This document shows positions 13,299 through 25,339 of a stretch of 64,000 nucleotides of DNA, piece by piece (the first letter of the stretch is position 1; each line of letters begins with the position of its first letter). The translations under genes and the position numbers were made by a program. The notes below the pieces were generated by a model. That model had not been told where the DNA came from, searched no databases, and was given only the letters and a program-made list of their open reading frames with translations. The DNA comes from Anoplopoma fimbria. Taxonomy: Eukaryota; Chordata; Actinopteri; Perciformes; Anoplopomatidae. The stretch covers positions 17,304,238-17,368,237 of the forward strand of contig NC_072469.1 in the NCBI RefSeq assembly GCF_027596085.1, written 5' to 3'.

Positions 13299-16200
13299 CA
13301 GCAGCCGGGGCCGCAGGACGGCTGACAGGCAGCAACCAGACATACAGCCAGCATCAGAGGAGGACGTTGACTTAGCTGAAGTGCTGGCTTACCTACTGAG
13401 GAGGTGAATTGAGATGATTTTTTTTTTGTATTCAAAAATACAGGCAATATAAATACAACATTACATTACATTACAGTCATTTAGCAGACGCTTTTATCCA
13501 AAGCGACTTACAACAAATGTATTCAACATAGGTATTCAAGAGAACTACTAGTCACCAGAAGTCATAAGTGCATCTCCTTTCTTAAACAAGCATCTAAGAG
13601 CATAAACCAGAGCAAAAGTAGTGCAGAAACAAACTAATACGAATACAATAAGTGCAACAAACTAATACGAATACAATAAGTGCTACAATAAGTGGAAGGC
13701 TCAGGGTAGTACTTCATGAAGAGGTGAGTTTAAAGATGGGCAGCGACTCTGCTGTCCTGACGTCAGTGGGGAGTTCATTCCACCACTGAGGGGCCAGGAC
13801 AGAGAAAAGCTGTGACCGGGTGGATCGGCCGCAGGGACCTCTGAGCGACGGGGCAACCAGTCGCCCCGAGGCAGCAGAGCGAAGGGGTCGAGCGGGGGTG
13901 TAGGGCTTGACCATGGCCTGGAGATAGGGAGACAACAAACTAACTTTTGTACTTCTGGGCCCAGTTTGTTGTTTTGTGGTGATTTGTTTTCACCCATGTG
14001 AATAATGTCAGAAATCCAACGGGTCTCAGACATCAAAGATGGGATTGTTGTTTTGTGTCTATGCCAGTCCCTGTTGGGATAGCTTACAAGTATTTTGGGG
14101 GAAAAGTGGTTAATCACTTTAACTAGTAGAAGTGCAGCGAGTGAGCAGAACAATAGAAACACCTGTGTGTGTTTACCTAACATAAATGTTAAGGAATTCC
14201 AGTTGTTCTGGTCTGTTAGCATATTTGCTTAGCTTGTGTGACTCTATACATTGAAAAGAAGTAGCACCCATCATATCTACGTTAGCTACTATGTAGGTGA
14301 CGTGTATCTCGACAGTTTATTAGTCACTCTTCAAATGGAACAAAGCGGAAGGAAAGCATATTGTGTTTTACCTCTTTGTCAGGGGAGCAAATAAATAAAA
14401 CACCTCATTACATTCCAATCTACTAAAGCTCCTGTAAGAGGTGGTAGGGAATTTTCCATCCTTATTCCGTTAGATTTTTTTAATGCTGTTAAAGTGCCTG
14501 GGACATTTTTGAATGTTCCTCTGTTAACTACCGATTTTTTGTTCTTCGCTGTAGAGGGTTAGATTCATTTGATCATGTATCGCGATTTGGATTTGTTGGT
14601 TTATAAACTAATGTGGTGTTTGTGTGTGCAGGGGCCAGGTCCGGCTGGTCCATGGGAGTGGAGCCACAGGGCTGCAGCTGGTCCAGTCATACTCTGACTC
14701 TGATGAGGACAGCGACGGAGCCTGGGATGGTCGGCTGGGTGACCGCTACAATCCACCAGGTAACCTCCTAATGACACCGTTCACTGTCAGGGCATCAAGG
14801 TAGACAGATACATTGTATCATGCTTATCCTTGTGAAACATACAGTTTCCACCGACACACTCATTGGAAGGCTTTTGGTGGACTGATAAAACAAAAACATT
14901 CACTTTGCTGTATTTATAACAGTGTTTATGGACGGTGTGCTTATTGTTGTCGATGTGTGTATTCTGTTTAGTTGGAATCCCACCAATACCCCTCTAGCAA
15001 AATCAGGATGAATCCATGCAAGTCATACACTTTTTTCTGCCACTGCATGCAATATCCAGCTGGGTGAAAATAGTAGCAGGGGACGAGACATATCCTCTCA
15101 GAAAAACGTTGAGTGTCAAACTAATGTATTTATTTATGTAAAGGAAAACACAAAATTCAGGGGCCAGGTGACAATTCAAAATACAAATATATAACATACT
15201 CTCAGTCAGCCCTCGGCTGCTGCTGCTGCTCTTTTCCTTATGTATGACTTGGACTTCTCTGTAATAAGATAAAAGGATGAAGTTGATAAAACATGCATTG
15301 ATAGGGATAAAGCATCAGAAATATTATAATCTGTTATATTTGTGATAACATCGTTTTTACTTGCTATATCAAGCATGATACATTGATGAAACATGGTCCT
15401 TTTTGGCCGATCTAAGCACTCGTACCATAACGCTACCAATATAGAAGCATCAAAATCCAAGTGGCAGAGTTTTAGTAAACGACGGCTCACTTTAAACCCT
15501 CTACTTCAGACTACTGACTAAGATAGTGTACAGTAAATACTTCACACTGCGTTCATCAGTAGTAAGCAGTATAAAACTGTTGAATTGTTTTATTTTGTTT
15601 TTATTTTGTCTCAATGCGATTCAAGGTATTTGCTTCAATAGGGCAAGAAGCAACTCACTATAAAAAGAATGAGTAAGAAAGTAGTCGTCTGGAAATGTTT
15701 TAATATCTAGCAGACAGCCAGCTCATATGGAGAACCCTGGTCATGTGTCCATGTCTTTCAATTAAATATGTAAATTGTTTTTTAGTAATGCTATTGTCTT
15801 GTATTCAGTAAAAAATAATTTGTGTTAAGTAAGCAGTATAATAATAATAATAATAATACTTTAATTTTATATAGCGCTTTTCTAGATACCCAAAGACGCT
15901 TTACATAGGGCGAAGACAAACAAACAAACAAAAAGAACACAAAGGAGCAAACAAAACAAACAAACAGAACATTTAAAAAAAAGGAAAACTGGAGAAGCTG
16001 TGCGGAATGAGTCATGTAGTGGAGGGTCGGGAGGGAAAGGGAGCAGGGGTTAGCAGGTGAAGGCGAGTTTGAAGAGGTGGGTTTTGAGGGCTTGTTTGAA
16101 TGATGATAGGGTGGGAGCCTGACGGATGTGGATGGGGAGGGCGTTCCAGAGGGAGGGTGCAGCAACTGAGAAGGCCCTGTCACCCCAGGTCCGGCGCTTG

Positions 16201-19200
16201 GTCCTGATGGTCTTCAGAGTGTTTGCGCCGGCGGACCTGAGGCAACGGGTTGGGGCGTGGAGGGGGAGGAGGTCTGAAAGGTAGGGAGGGGCCAGGTTGT
16301 TTAGGGCTTTGTAAGTAATATTTTAAAGTCTATCCTGTATTTGACCGGGAGCCAGTGGAGGTTGCGTAGGACCGGGGTGATGTGTTCGTAGCGGCGGGTG
16401 GAGGTGAGCAGTCGAGCGGCAGAGTTCTGAACATATTGGAGTTTATTGAGGATTTTGTTGGGAGAGCCATAGAGGATGCTGTTGCAGTAGTCGAGTCTGG
16501 AGGTTATGAGGGAATGGATGAGAATTTCGGTGGTGGCAGAGGACAGGGAGGGCCGGAGGCGTGCAATGTTCCTGAGGTGAAAGAAGGCAGTTTTGGTGAT
16601 GTGGTTGGCGTGGGGTAGGAAAGAGAGGGTGGGGTCGAGGATGATTCCGAGGTTGCGGACCTGGGTGGAGGGGGTGACGATGGAGCCATCAATGTTGAGA
16701 GAGAAGGTCTGGGCTGAGCGGGTGAGGGAGTTAGGGCCGATGATGAGTATTTCAGATTTATTGCAGTTGAGTTTGAGAAAATTCTGTTGCATCCATGATT
16801 TTATATCAGTGAGACAGGTGGTGAGTGGGTGACTGAGGTGATGGTCAAAGGAAGACGTTAAGTAAGCATTTAAAACAAATCAAATCATCTCTTTAAAGTT
16901 TTTAAAACTCAATTAACAACTCATAAGTTTACTTTCCTAGTTGGTAGTGAGTCCCACATTTCCACAGTATCATTTGTTAATTATTTGTCAAATGGTCATT
17001 CAAGTTTAATTACAATAAATCTATGCAATTTTAGATAAGTCCAGTCATTTGCTTTCATAAATATACAGTAGATATAAAAGTTTGATGTCATGTCGTAATT
17101 AATACCAAAACTTGTTTTGTTTTGCGTGATCTTCCTAGTGGACACCCAACCCGACACACACGAAGTGGACCAAAGTGAGATCCGAACTCAGATCCTGCTG
17201 GCCACCGGCTCCTTGACCGTGAAAGGCCGCCACAGTTTCACCCACATGCTAACAGAGGTTAAACCGCAGAGATACTTACTACATTATTATACTACATATT
17301 ACTGTCAACCTAGTTGTCCAAATATTTCAAATTATTTTGTATATTTGAAAATGAGTTTGTATCAGCCAGTTCAATTCCAAATAAATGTTGACCAGTTTGA
17401 TGTTTTCTGATGAACTCTTTGCTTTTTAGAGGAGGCAAGGCAGATGTAGAGGCTCCAGCTTTTCTCATGGAGAGTGCAGTCGTATCCGCACACAGTAAGT
17501 GTTGTCTAAATTATACACATATCCAAAACTGTGTAACACATGTGTCACACATAGGAATAAGAATCAGTTAGTTAAGAAAAAGTGGCAAAAAAACAGTCTT
17601 GATGAAGCGTGAACTCTCGATGTATGACATGTGACTGATTTCAGTATATTTGTTTGTGAAAATGTACAATACACTATACGTGATGCTTTTTTTTTCCTTC
17701 GCAGTTTTCTGCCAAACTATGTATCCCACAAGGATACGTACCAGCAGAAAGCCTTCTGTGGAGTGTACAGCGAGGATGGCAACATGTTCCTTTCTGCCTG
17801 CCAAGGTAAATAACCCATAATTCAACATGAGAACTCAGAGGAACGGAATCCGATATGATAGTGATTCCTAGTGTTTCAAATTGTGTAGACTACCAAATCA
17901 TCCTGGACATTTGTGTAGTGTCACATACAGAATGTGTGTTTGTGTAGTACTGCTGACATTTTAATCCTCATACCTTTATAATATAATGATGCAACACCAA
18001 CTATAAGACATCATATTTGAAACGGACTTAGGAATTATTAGAAAATACAATATCTTGTTGCACTGTGTTGAATTTGTTTGTACTTGCGACTTTTTTTACT
18101 TACTTACTTTCTGTTTTCTAAGCAAACAATACATTGGAGGGACAACAGGTCTCACCCAGTAACGTCATGTGATAACAGCCATTCGATGTTTGATTGCAAT
18201 ATTTTTTTTTATCCTGATTTTCGCTGCAGACCAGAACATCCGCTTGTACGACACTACCAGGGGCCGCTTTCACTTAAAGCGAACAGTGAAGGCTCGCGAC
18301 GTGGGCTGGAGTGTCCTGGACGTCTGCTTCACCCCTGACTCACAAAATGTGCTCTACTCCAGCTGGTCCGACTACAGTAAGGCTAACTGTTTTTTTTCTT
18401 TTTTTACAAGGCACAGCTATTGATTCCACAGGAACCATCCATGTTATCTTATTGAAATTTGACTGATGCTGCAGTGGCATCAAAATAAATCCGACTCTTG
18501 TCCCTGTAACTTTACTTTAGCATTATCATCACAGTTTAGAAGGTGTGCTCTGCATTGCTGTGCACCTTAAACATTGTTCTAAATGTAGGATAAAAGAGCT
18601 TAAAAAAATTATAGTAAACATCTTACCAATAATCTTTTGAAAATTCCTGCCTGAAGTAATTGTCCTAAATACTAACCCTCCTATATGTTGTTTTATTCAT
18701 ATGTTCTCTATCTCTGTGTTCCCCGCAGTTCATTTGTGCAGTATAGATGGAGACAGTGAAAACCACACCGCCTTGGACCTCAAGTTAGTGTTTCCCCTCA
18801 TAGTAACTTATAACATTACAGAGCAGGTAATCTATCATTCCCTACCAGCCGGCCCTCCTCTCCCTTCATTACCATCTGGATGAATGATGCTGTCAGAACT
18901 TGTCACCTCAACATCCATCCTTTTCGCTGTGTGTGTGTGTGTGTGTGTGTTACTTTGTTAACTGGAGAGATCATTATTTCAACAAAGCACCACCATTCAA
19001 CTCACAGCATCCCTAACAATAGCATTGTTTAAAACGTAATGCGTGCCTTCATTAAGCTTTTTGGTGTGAGATGACATACAGTAGACGGTGTAGTTGTGAT
19101 TCAGTAATGGTGCTACTGCTGCAGTGTCAACCCGCTTGTGTGTGTGTGTGTGTGTGCTGTTGTGCTTTGTAGTCCAGATGAGAGGAGGTTCTGTGTGTTC

Positions 19201-19456
19201 TCACTGGCTGCGTCCACAGATGGCAACGAGATCCTGGGAGGGTGAGTACAATTTGCTTTTATGTTCCAAGGCAGTGACTGACAGAGTTGAAACCAGGTCT
19301 GAAGTCTCTTTCAGATATGTTAATGCAGTCAGCCCTTCTTTTTCTCTGGGTTGTGAATACTTGAATTATTTAGATAAAACACCTTTATTGAATATAAAGC
19401 ACACTCAGCTAAGCGAGATCAATCGCATTTAACAACTTACAACTATTATGTCTTCA

Positions 19457-19487
<31 letters not shown>

Positions 19488-22400
19488 CTTTCAGAGCAAA
19501 TGACGGCTGCCTTTACGTTTTTGATCTGGAGCAGAATAAACGAACGTTGAAGGTTAGTGAGTGAGTTTGCTGTTTGTGTTTTTGCTCGTGGGCCTGCTTG
19601 TACCTTTTTTCCGAGTCGAGGCCACCTCTGTCCGTTTGTGCCTCATCCTGTGATCAAGGTGATTAAGACCTGAAAGTGTGCCGGCTCACATAAAGTTTCA
19701 CACCGCCCTGTAATGTAGCAGCAGAGTCCAGCTCCACCCTGCAGTGGGACAGGGGGGTTAAAACCTACCTCCCTCTTCCTCCCACAACCCCCCTCTGTGT
19801 AGCAGTCAGTATCTGGCCTCAACCATCTGCTCCACCACTGTATATGCTCTTTCACATACTGTCCCTCTTATTACTTCAACATCAGTCTCTGAACTTGTTC
19901 ATTTTGCTATTTTTTTCAAAATTTTCACTTTAAGGAAAAGTCTGGTGGTCGTCTATATTTCGCTAATTGTTAACAAATACCATGAAAAGACCAAAACCAA
20001 AAATAAACTCATTCTATCTACATGTATTGTCTCTAACCCTGATTTATCTTACTCTTCTGTGCCATAGAGCTCCATTTCTAAACTTCTAAAAACACACCAA
20101 TGAGCCACAGTGGTAGACTGGGTGACATGCTACTTTATAACAATAGACATTGCACTCCCACACCTTACTGCTGCTGTTAATACCCACTAGATCACCAAAA
20201 TAGTGGGAGAAAAATAGTCCCCAACAAATGCTCTATTAAAAAACGGTTCTCTGTGCATCTTCCAGCCACATGCAGCTCAATCAAGTGCCTCTTAGTTCAA
20301 GGACAGACAAAGTCAGAGCGAAAAAAAAAACAGCAATGATTTGAGCTTTTACTTTAATAGCTGAAATGAAGTGTGTGGCATCAAGTAGGACCGATGCGTG
20401 ATGCCATGTGGCCACACTTCCAAAACTTGTTTGTCGCACTTTTCTTCTCATCTGCTGCAGAGAACTGTACTGATAATATATTTTTCTGAGCCTCAGTGTC
20501 CTTCAGTCTTGCATAAAAATGTGTTTTCCATTAAATCATAAAATATAAATCATAAAATTTCATAAAATAGGAAATAGTTCTGGAGACGTTTGTGTCTGTC
20601 ACGAAATTTGACGTACACACCGACATGCACACAGACAAAGACACTTTCACACAAGAATGTATACTACACACTGTCTATCACCAAAGAACTGCACACACGC
20701 TCACTGGCATGCTCACACTCCAGACAGAAACACTGACTGTCTTTCTGTTGTGCTCGTCAGATTGATGCCCATGAGGACGACGTGAATGCGGTGGCGTTTG
20801 CCGACAGCTCGTCCCAGCTGCTCTTCTCTGGCAGCGACGACGCGCTGTGCAAGGTGTGGGACAGACGGACGCTGCGGGAGGACAGACCGCAGCCTGTCGG
20901 ACAGCTGGCCGGCCACCGAGACGGCATCACCTTCATCCACAGCAAGGTGGGGGGGGCGAAGGGAGGAATGCTGCTGGTGTTTTATCAATCTGTCAATGAC
21001 AAGTTCCCTAAAGCCTCATGGGTGGTTGGATCTGATCGATGATTGGTTGGAAGTAGATTAATTAAATGCTAATATTATCCCAGTGTAATGTGTCTTCAGT
21101 CTGATGTATTGGTCTAACCCTGGGGATTTTTTTATTTTCTTTAATTTGGTCCTCCTCTCCTGTGTCATGACTATTCCAGGGTGACGCACGCTATCTGATC
21201 AGCAACTCAAAGGACCAGTCCATCAAGCTCTGGGACGTCAGGAAGTTCTCACCCAAAGAGGGTTTGGCAGCTTCCCGCCTGGCTGTCACCCAACAAAATT
21301 GGGATTACCGCTGGCAGCAGGTTCCCCAGAGAGGTGAGGGAGAGAAGGAAACGATTGGGAAAGAGGAGAGAGGGAGCAACTGGTGGTGACACTGAGTGAA
21401 GAGGGAGGAGAGGTGAAGGGAAGTTAGAGGACGAGAGGAGGAGAGGTCTCATGGAGGCAGAAAAGAGGAGGATTTAAAGATGAAATGACGGTTTAAAAGA
21501 AGGGAGAAAGGGGAGAGAGGGCCAATGACAGAGAGGTGAAACGTGGGTGTGTATGTGTGGGGAAGGTAAGGGGATATGACAGTATTTAAACCACACATAG
21601 AGAAATTACAGACTTTTTTCACCAGATTATAGATGTTTAGGATGTCAATTAACTCTGTATTTCTGAGTAAATTGTACCCAAACTAATGTGAGGTAAATTA
21701 TGACTTCTGAACATGATTTCAGGTGATTTCTGAAAATACTATGTGTCCCTTTCAGCCCTGAAGAGACACAAGCTGACAGGCGACACCTCGGTGATGACCT
21801 ACCGTGGACACGGCGTTCTGCACACCCTCATACGCTGCCGGTTCTCTCCGGAGTTCACCACTGGACAGAGGTTCATCTACTCCGGCTGCTCCACTGGCAA
21901 AATCATCGGTGAGTCTCAACGTGTGCCGCTGCGTGTGTCTGCCATGTGTAGTTGGGTTATTCCTATAAGATAAGATAAGAGATAAGATAATCCTTTATTA
22001 GTCCCGCAGGGAAATTTGCAGGATTATAGTGACTATAGTGTGCAACATGGAAAATCAAGGCAGTCCTGATGCAGATGGGATTGACTAAAGGGACACTATA
22101 GACTGTACATAGCTAAATATTTAGAATTGTTTGTGTGTTTGTACAGTTTATGACGTGCTGACGGGCGCCGTGGTCTCCAGACTGTCGGGTCATGACGCAT
22201 GTGTGAGGGACGTCAGTTGGCACCCGTACGAGGACAACATCGTCAGCAGCTCTGTGAGTGCCGTTAATGCAAAGTGTTCACCTGGAGTTGATGTGTAAAA
22301 GCTTTTCATCATAAATATTACATTAAAAATGTTTAAAAAACCAAAAGTAAGAAGGTTTAGATTGGAAGTAAACCAGACAGTGTTTTCTCCAGCAACGGAG

Positions 22401-22623
22401 TACCATGGACTTAACTTGATATGTCTTCGTAGTAATAGTAGTAATACAAAATAAATGACTGTTTAAAGTAAATGGGAATGTCAAATTAAACGTCAAGGTA
22501 TTTTAGCTCTGATCGCTCTGCTCCTCTTCCTGTTTCCATCCACAGTGGGACGGAGCGGTGCGAATGTGGGAGCACAGACAGACCCATCCGCTAGAGGAGG
22601 AGAGAGAGCGGGAGAGAGACTGA
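13174..22623 (+). CDS. dcaf11: DDB1- and CUL4-associated factor 11 (WD40 substrate receptor)
   Basis: Substrate-receptor subunit of CUL4-DDB1 E3 ubiquitin ligases. Fourteen coding exons in consistent phase: 13174-13403, 14632-14759, 17139-17257, 17430-17494, 17705-17805, 18230-18376, 18729-18783, 19173-19241, 19495-19552, 20761-20946, 21180-21333, 21756-21908, 22147-22253 and 22546-22623, giving 549 residues (human 546). The N-terminus is low complexity with a polyserine run (codons at 13264-13304), then an acidic segment ending in EEDVDLAEVLAYLLRRGQVR. WD repeats are marked by DQNIRLYD, DGCLYVFD, ALCKVWDRR, DQSIKLWDVR, TGKIIVYD and DGAVRMWEH. WDRR and WDVR fit the WDxR box that contacts DDB1. 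The start ATG follows an acceptor (CTTCAG) at 13165-13170, so the 5' UTR is spliced. An alternative in-frame ATG lies at 13198. Confidence 0.97.
13457..13935 (-). mobile_element. 5'-truncated LINE fragment (3' end of ORF2 plus tail)
   Basis: In dcaf11 intron 1. The minus strand encodes LFSVLAPQWWNELPTDVR, the C-terminal motif of fish non-LTR retrotransposon ORF2, and the plus strand shows the very common teleost tail CATTTAGCAGACGCTTTTAT. It includes a 28-bp tandem duplication starting at 13629 and 13657. No clear target-site duplication was seen. Confidence 0.7.
15836..16856 (-). mobile_element. L2-like LINE insertion, 5'-truncated, with 12-bp target-site duplication
   Basis: Inserted in dcaf11 intron 2. 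The flanks repeat GTTAAGTAAGCA exactly (15824-15835 and 16857-16868). The minus strand encodes the C-terminal part of reverse transcriptase ORF2: LNCNKSEILIIG, NLGIILDPTLSF, SRLDYCNSILYG, HWLPVKYRIDFKILL. The frame breaks near 16310 and resumes as WGDRAFSVAAPSLWNALP. The 3' end carries an (AAT)n tail next to the target-site duplication. It is a dead copy. Confidence 0.88.
19457..19486. repeat. (CT)n tract in a dcaf11 splice acceptor
   Basis: CT repeat forming the polypyrimidine tract directly before the acceptor of the exon at 19495-19552. Confidence 0.85.
21968..22030. repeat. Remnant of a dispersed retroelement tail (GATAA repeat plus CCTTTATTAGTCCCGCAGGG)
   Basis: A short AGATAA repeat joins the CCTTTATTagTCCC..GGGAAATTTG box in a dcaf11 intron. 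Similar boxes occur at 43305-43340 (pck2 intron) and 35690-35722. I recognise this as a common fish retroelement 3' tail; family assignment is uncertain. Confidence 0.4.
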
Positions 22624-25339
22624 CAACGGGAGAAAGACCTTTAGACAGCAAGAGAAGAAGAGAGACAAAGGAGAAGATGTCGGAAGAAGTGACATCACCA
22701 CAGAAGGGGCGAGGCTGGCCTTAACACAGGAAGTCTATACGCTCAGAAGGACTGGGAGAGACTTAAATATTTTTTAAATTCAATGCTGGATATTAATGAT
22801 TACAGTTATAGCGTGGTTGTGAAGTGTTCATTTGGAAGGCATCATAGCCTTACATTGTCAAGAGCAGTTTAGGACACAGTGGGTCGGCCTACTTCTGTTT
22901 CTTTGTTGTTTTTTTCGCCTCACTGTTTTGCGCAAAGTCAACAACAGGCCAAAGCTTTTGAACTTGGCCTGAAACACTTCACAAAAATGTGCTAAAGCTG
23001 GAAATGCTAAGCACTGCACTTACTTAATGAGCTATTGAAATTTAATGATAAATTAGTTATATAAAAGTCAATGTTGGATAATGCAGGGAGGAACTGGCGA
23101 TGATGATTCTGTATAAATGTATAGTATTTTAATGGTATGTGCATTCAGGGAGTGTATTTAGAAAGTTGTCAGTGTGCTGATTTGGACTCTTGACCTTGCT
23201 GGTATGAATAACACGAGCTCTGTCCTATTTGAGGGGCCGTCACGTTCAAGGTCCACATTTAAAGGCTGATTCTTTTATAATGATCCAGTACATGTCACTG
23301 CCCGGAGGTTACCATTGGTCCATGTCTTGTTCAGCTGTTCAAGGGAAACCTCCTGTGTTCCGCTGTGTTCAGTTTCCGGTATTGGATATTGACAGCATAC
23401 CAAGATGACAAAGACACCCCAAACTCCCTTAGCATACTGAGTCTCGTCGTTTTACTGTCGAGCTCACAATGATTTTATGTCCTAACCTCTTTAGGTCACC
23501 TTAAGTCTGCGGTCTTAGTCTAAGGTCTTATTATTGATCCTGGGTCAGCACTCAGCTCTGTAAACACAAGCCCTGAGAAAAAGAAAAAAAGAGTGATTGG
23601 TTGCCCACTATAAACCTGTGATCAGTTTAAAAGATTGGAATGTGTGTGATAATATGTTGAGGTCGAGACTTGGTGAAGGGACTGGGGATGTGTGCGTGGA
23701 TCAAAACTTACACACTGATCTGTTTATGCAATTTTCAGGTGTTTATATCAAAGCCCATATTTCACTCTCAGACCGTTGTTTTACAGTAACAATAAAACCT
23801 TTCAATGTATCGCCACAACCCAAAGCTTTACGCTGAGTAATTGCTGCTCCTATTAAGAAGAAATGACTTTGTTAAATGTTTTTCAATTTGCTTTATAAGG
23901 CTTTAAACCTGCAAATTATGTGACACTGCAATTTCACATCATATCTTGTTAACAGTGACATAAATGGAGATAAGTGTCAATTTGCACTAACATAACATTC
24001 CGTCACAGTTAACTGACATCACATTCAGTTTCTTTTGCCAGTAGCACATAACAGAAACCTTACAATTCGCTACCTCTGCTAGCTACAGCAAGCAAAGCAG
24101 AGTTGCTTCAAGGTCGTTGTTATGACAGCAATGCAGTTAAGTGGTCTAAAATTAGACAGATTCTTTGGCATGCACGGTTTCATTTACACTTACTGTTCCT
24201 GCTTAATACAATACTTAACACACCAACACTGGGGGGTAATAATGTATCATCTCAGCTCCAGTTTCAGTGAAAGGAAAAGGTCTTGAGATCATTTATCAGG
24301 AACAGGAGGACACAACTCAGTAAAACTTAGCTGACTTCAGCATTTGAATAAGTGAAAAGCCAAATGTAAGAAAGTTACAGAAGATGTCCAAGCACCTCCC
24401 CTTACATGGAATGACGTGTTTTCTTAGCACTCAGAATATCCTTACACTGTTCAAACTGAGTCCTTTAAAGAAAACAAACTGTTCACATGTGGACTCCAGC
24501 AGTACTTCTCTTGGTATGGTGTCTATGTATAGTAGTGGGACTGGATGTCCTGCCTTGTAAAAACAGTTCTAGTGTGTTTTATTGAGCATAAATCCCACAG
24601 AAAGACTAAATTAACTAAATTTGGCTCTGGGAGTTGAAGAGGTTTAGGAGGCTCTGGCTTGGGAACTGGGCCTGGAAATAAAGAAGACTGGAAGAGCTGT
24701 GAGAAATGCAGCTGTTCCTGGCGCCAAATGCAGACTGGCAACAGTTTATAACTTAAATTAGTTTTGGCTCCAACAGCTGATTCTAAGAATGGAGAGACTC
24801 AAGGAGAACCAAAGAAGGAGCCAAACGATTCATTTAATGTCAGAATGATTCGTTACGTAGGAAAAGACAAGACTTTTTTTGATGCAAAATGCAAATTTAT
24901 TTGCAACACACCTGTAAGTCTGATTGCAAAGAAGTTGTTTAAAGCCATTATACAAAATTTGTGTTTTTGTATCCATCAGTTTCCAGCTTTATGGATCAAA
25001 TTCACAAAGCATTGGATCATTGTTTTGAGAATAATGAGTTACAGCAGCAGCCATTAGCATGTCCACACTCTGAGTCTGTGTCTGTGATGGGGGAGGGCTT
25101 CTGAGGGTTAAGGGGAGAGAGGGGTTGTATTTTTATAAACCATGTGTTCTCCTGAACGCCTGACAGTGATAAAGTAGAAAGGCTGCCAGAGTCGAGCTGG
25201 AGTGCCTTTCAAAGACAAAAGAAAGTGAGGCAGACTCAAACACAAGGCTCTAATTGGACTGGAAGAGAGAGAAAAAAGGGAAGACACTGTCAAAATTCAA
25301 TCCAAAACTACAAAAGGTGTCATCGAGAAGCAGATAAAC
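22624..25339 (+). other. dcaf11 3' UTR and dcaf11-fitm1 intergenic region
   Basis: The dcaf11 3' untranslated region probably extends toward the AATAAA near 23790. Beyond that I see no gene. The small open frame at 24764-25057 has no recognisable features. The segment 25080-25330, GA-rich just before the fitm1 start, may be its promoter and 5' UTR. Confidence 0.5.

Noticed and set aside
15206..15490. Minus-strand frame ending in polyalanine
   Set aside because: Intronic in dcaf11; the alanines come from a GCT/GCC triplet repeat and there is no homology I recognise.
24764..25057. Plus-strand frame beginning MAPTADSKNGETQGEPKKE
   Set aside because: Charged start looked exon-like, but the rest is AT-rich with no domain, and it is not joined to fitm1 by consistent splicing.
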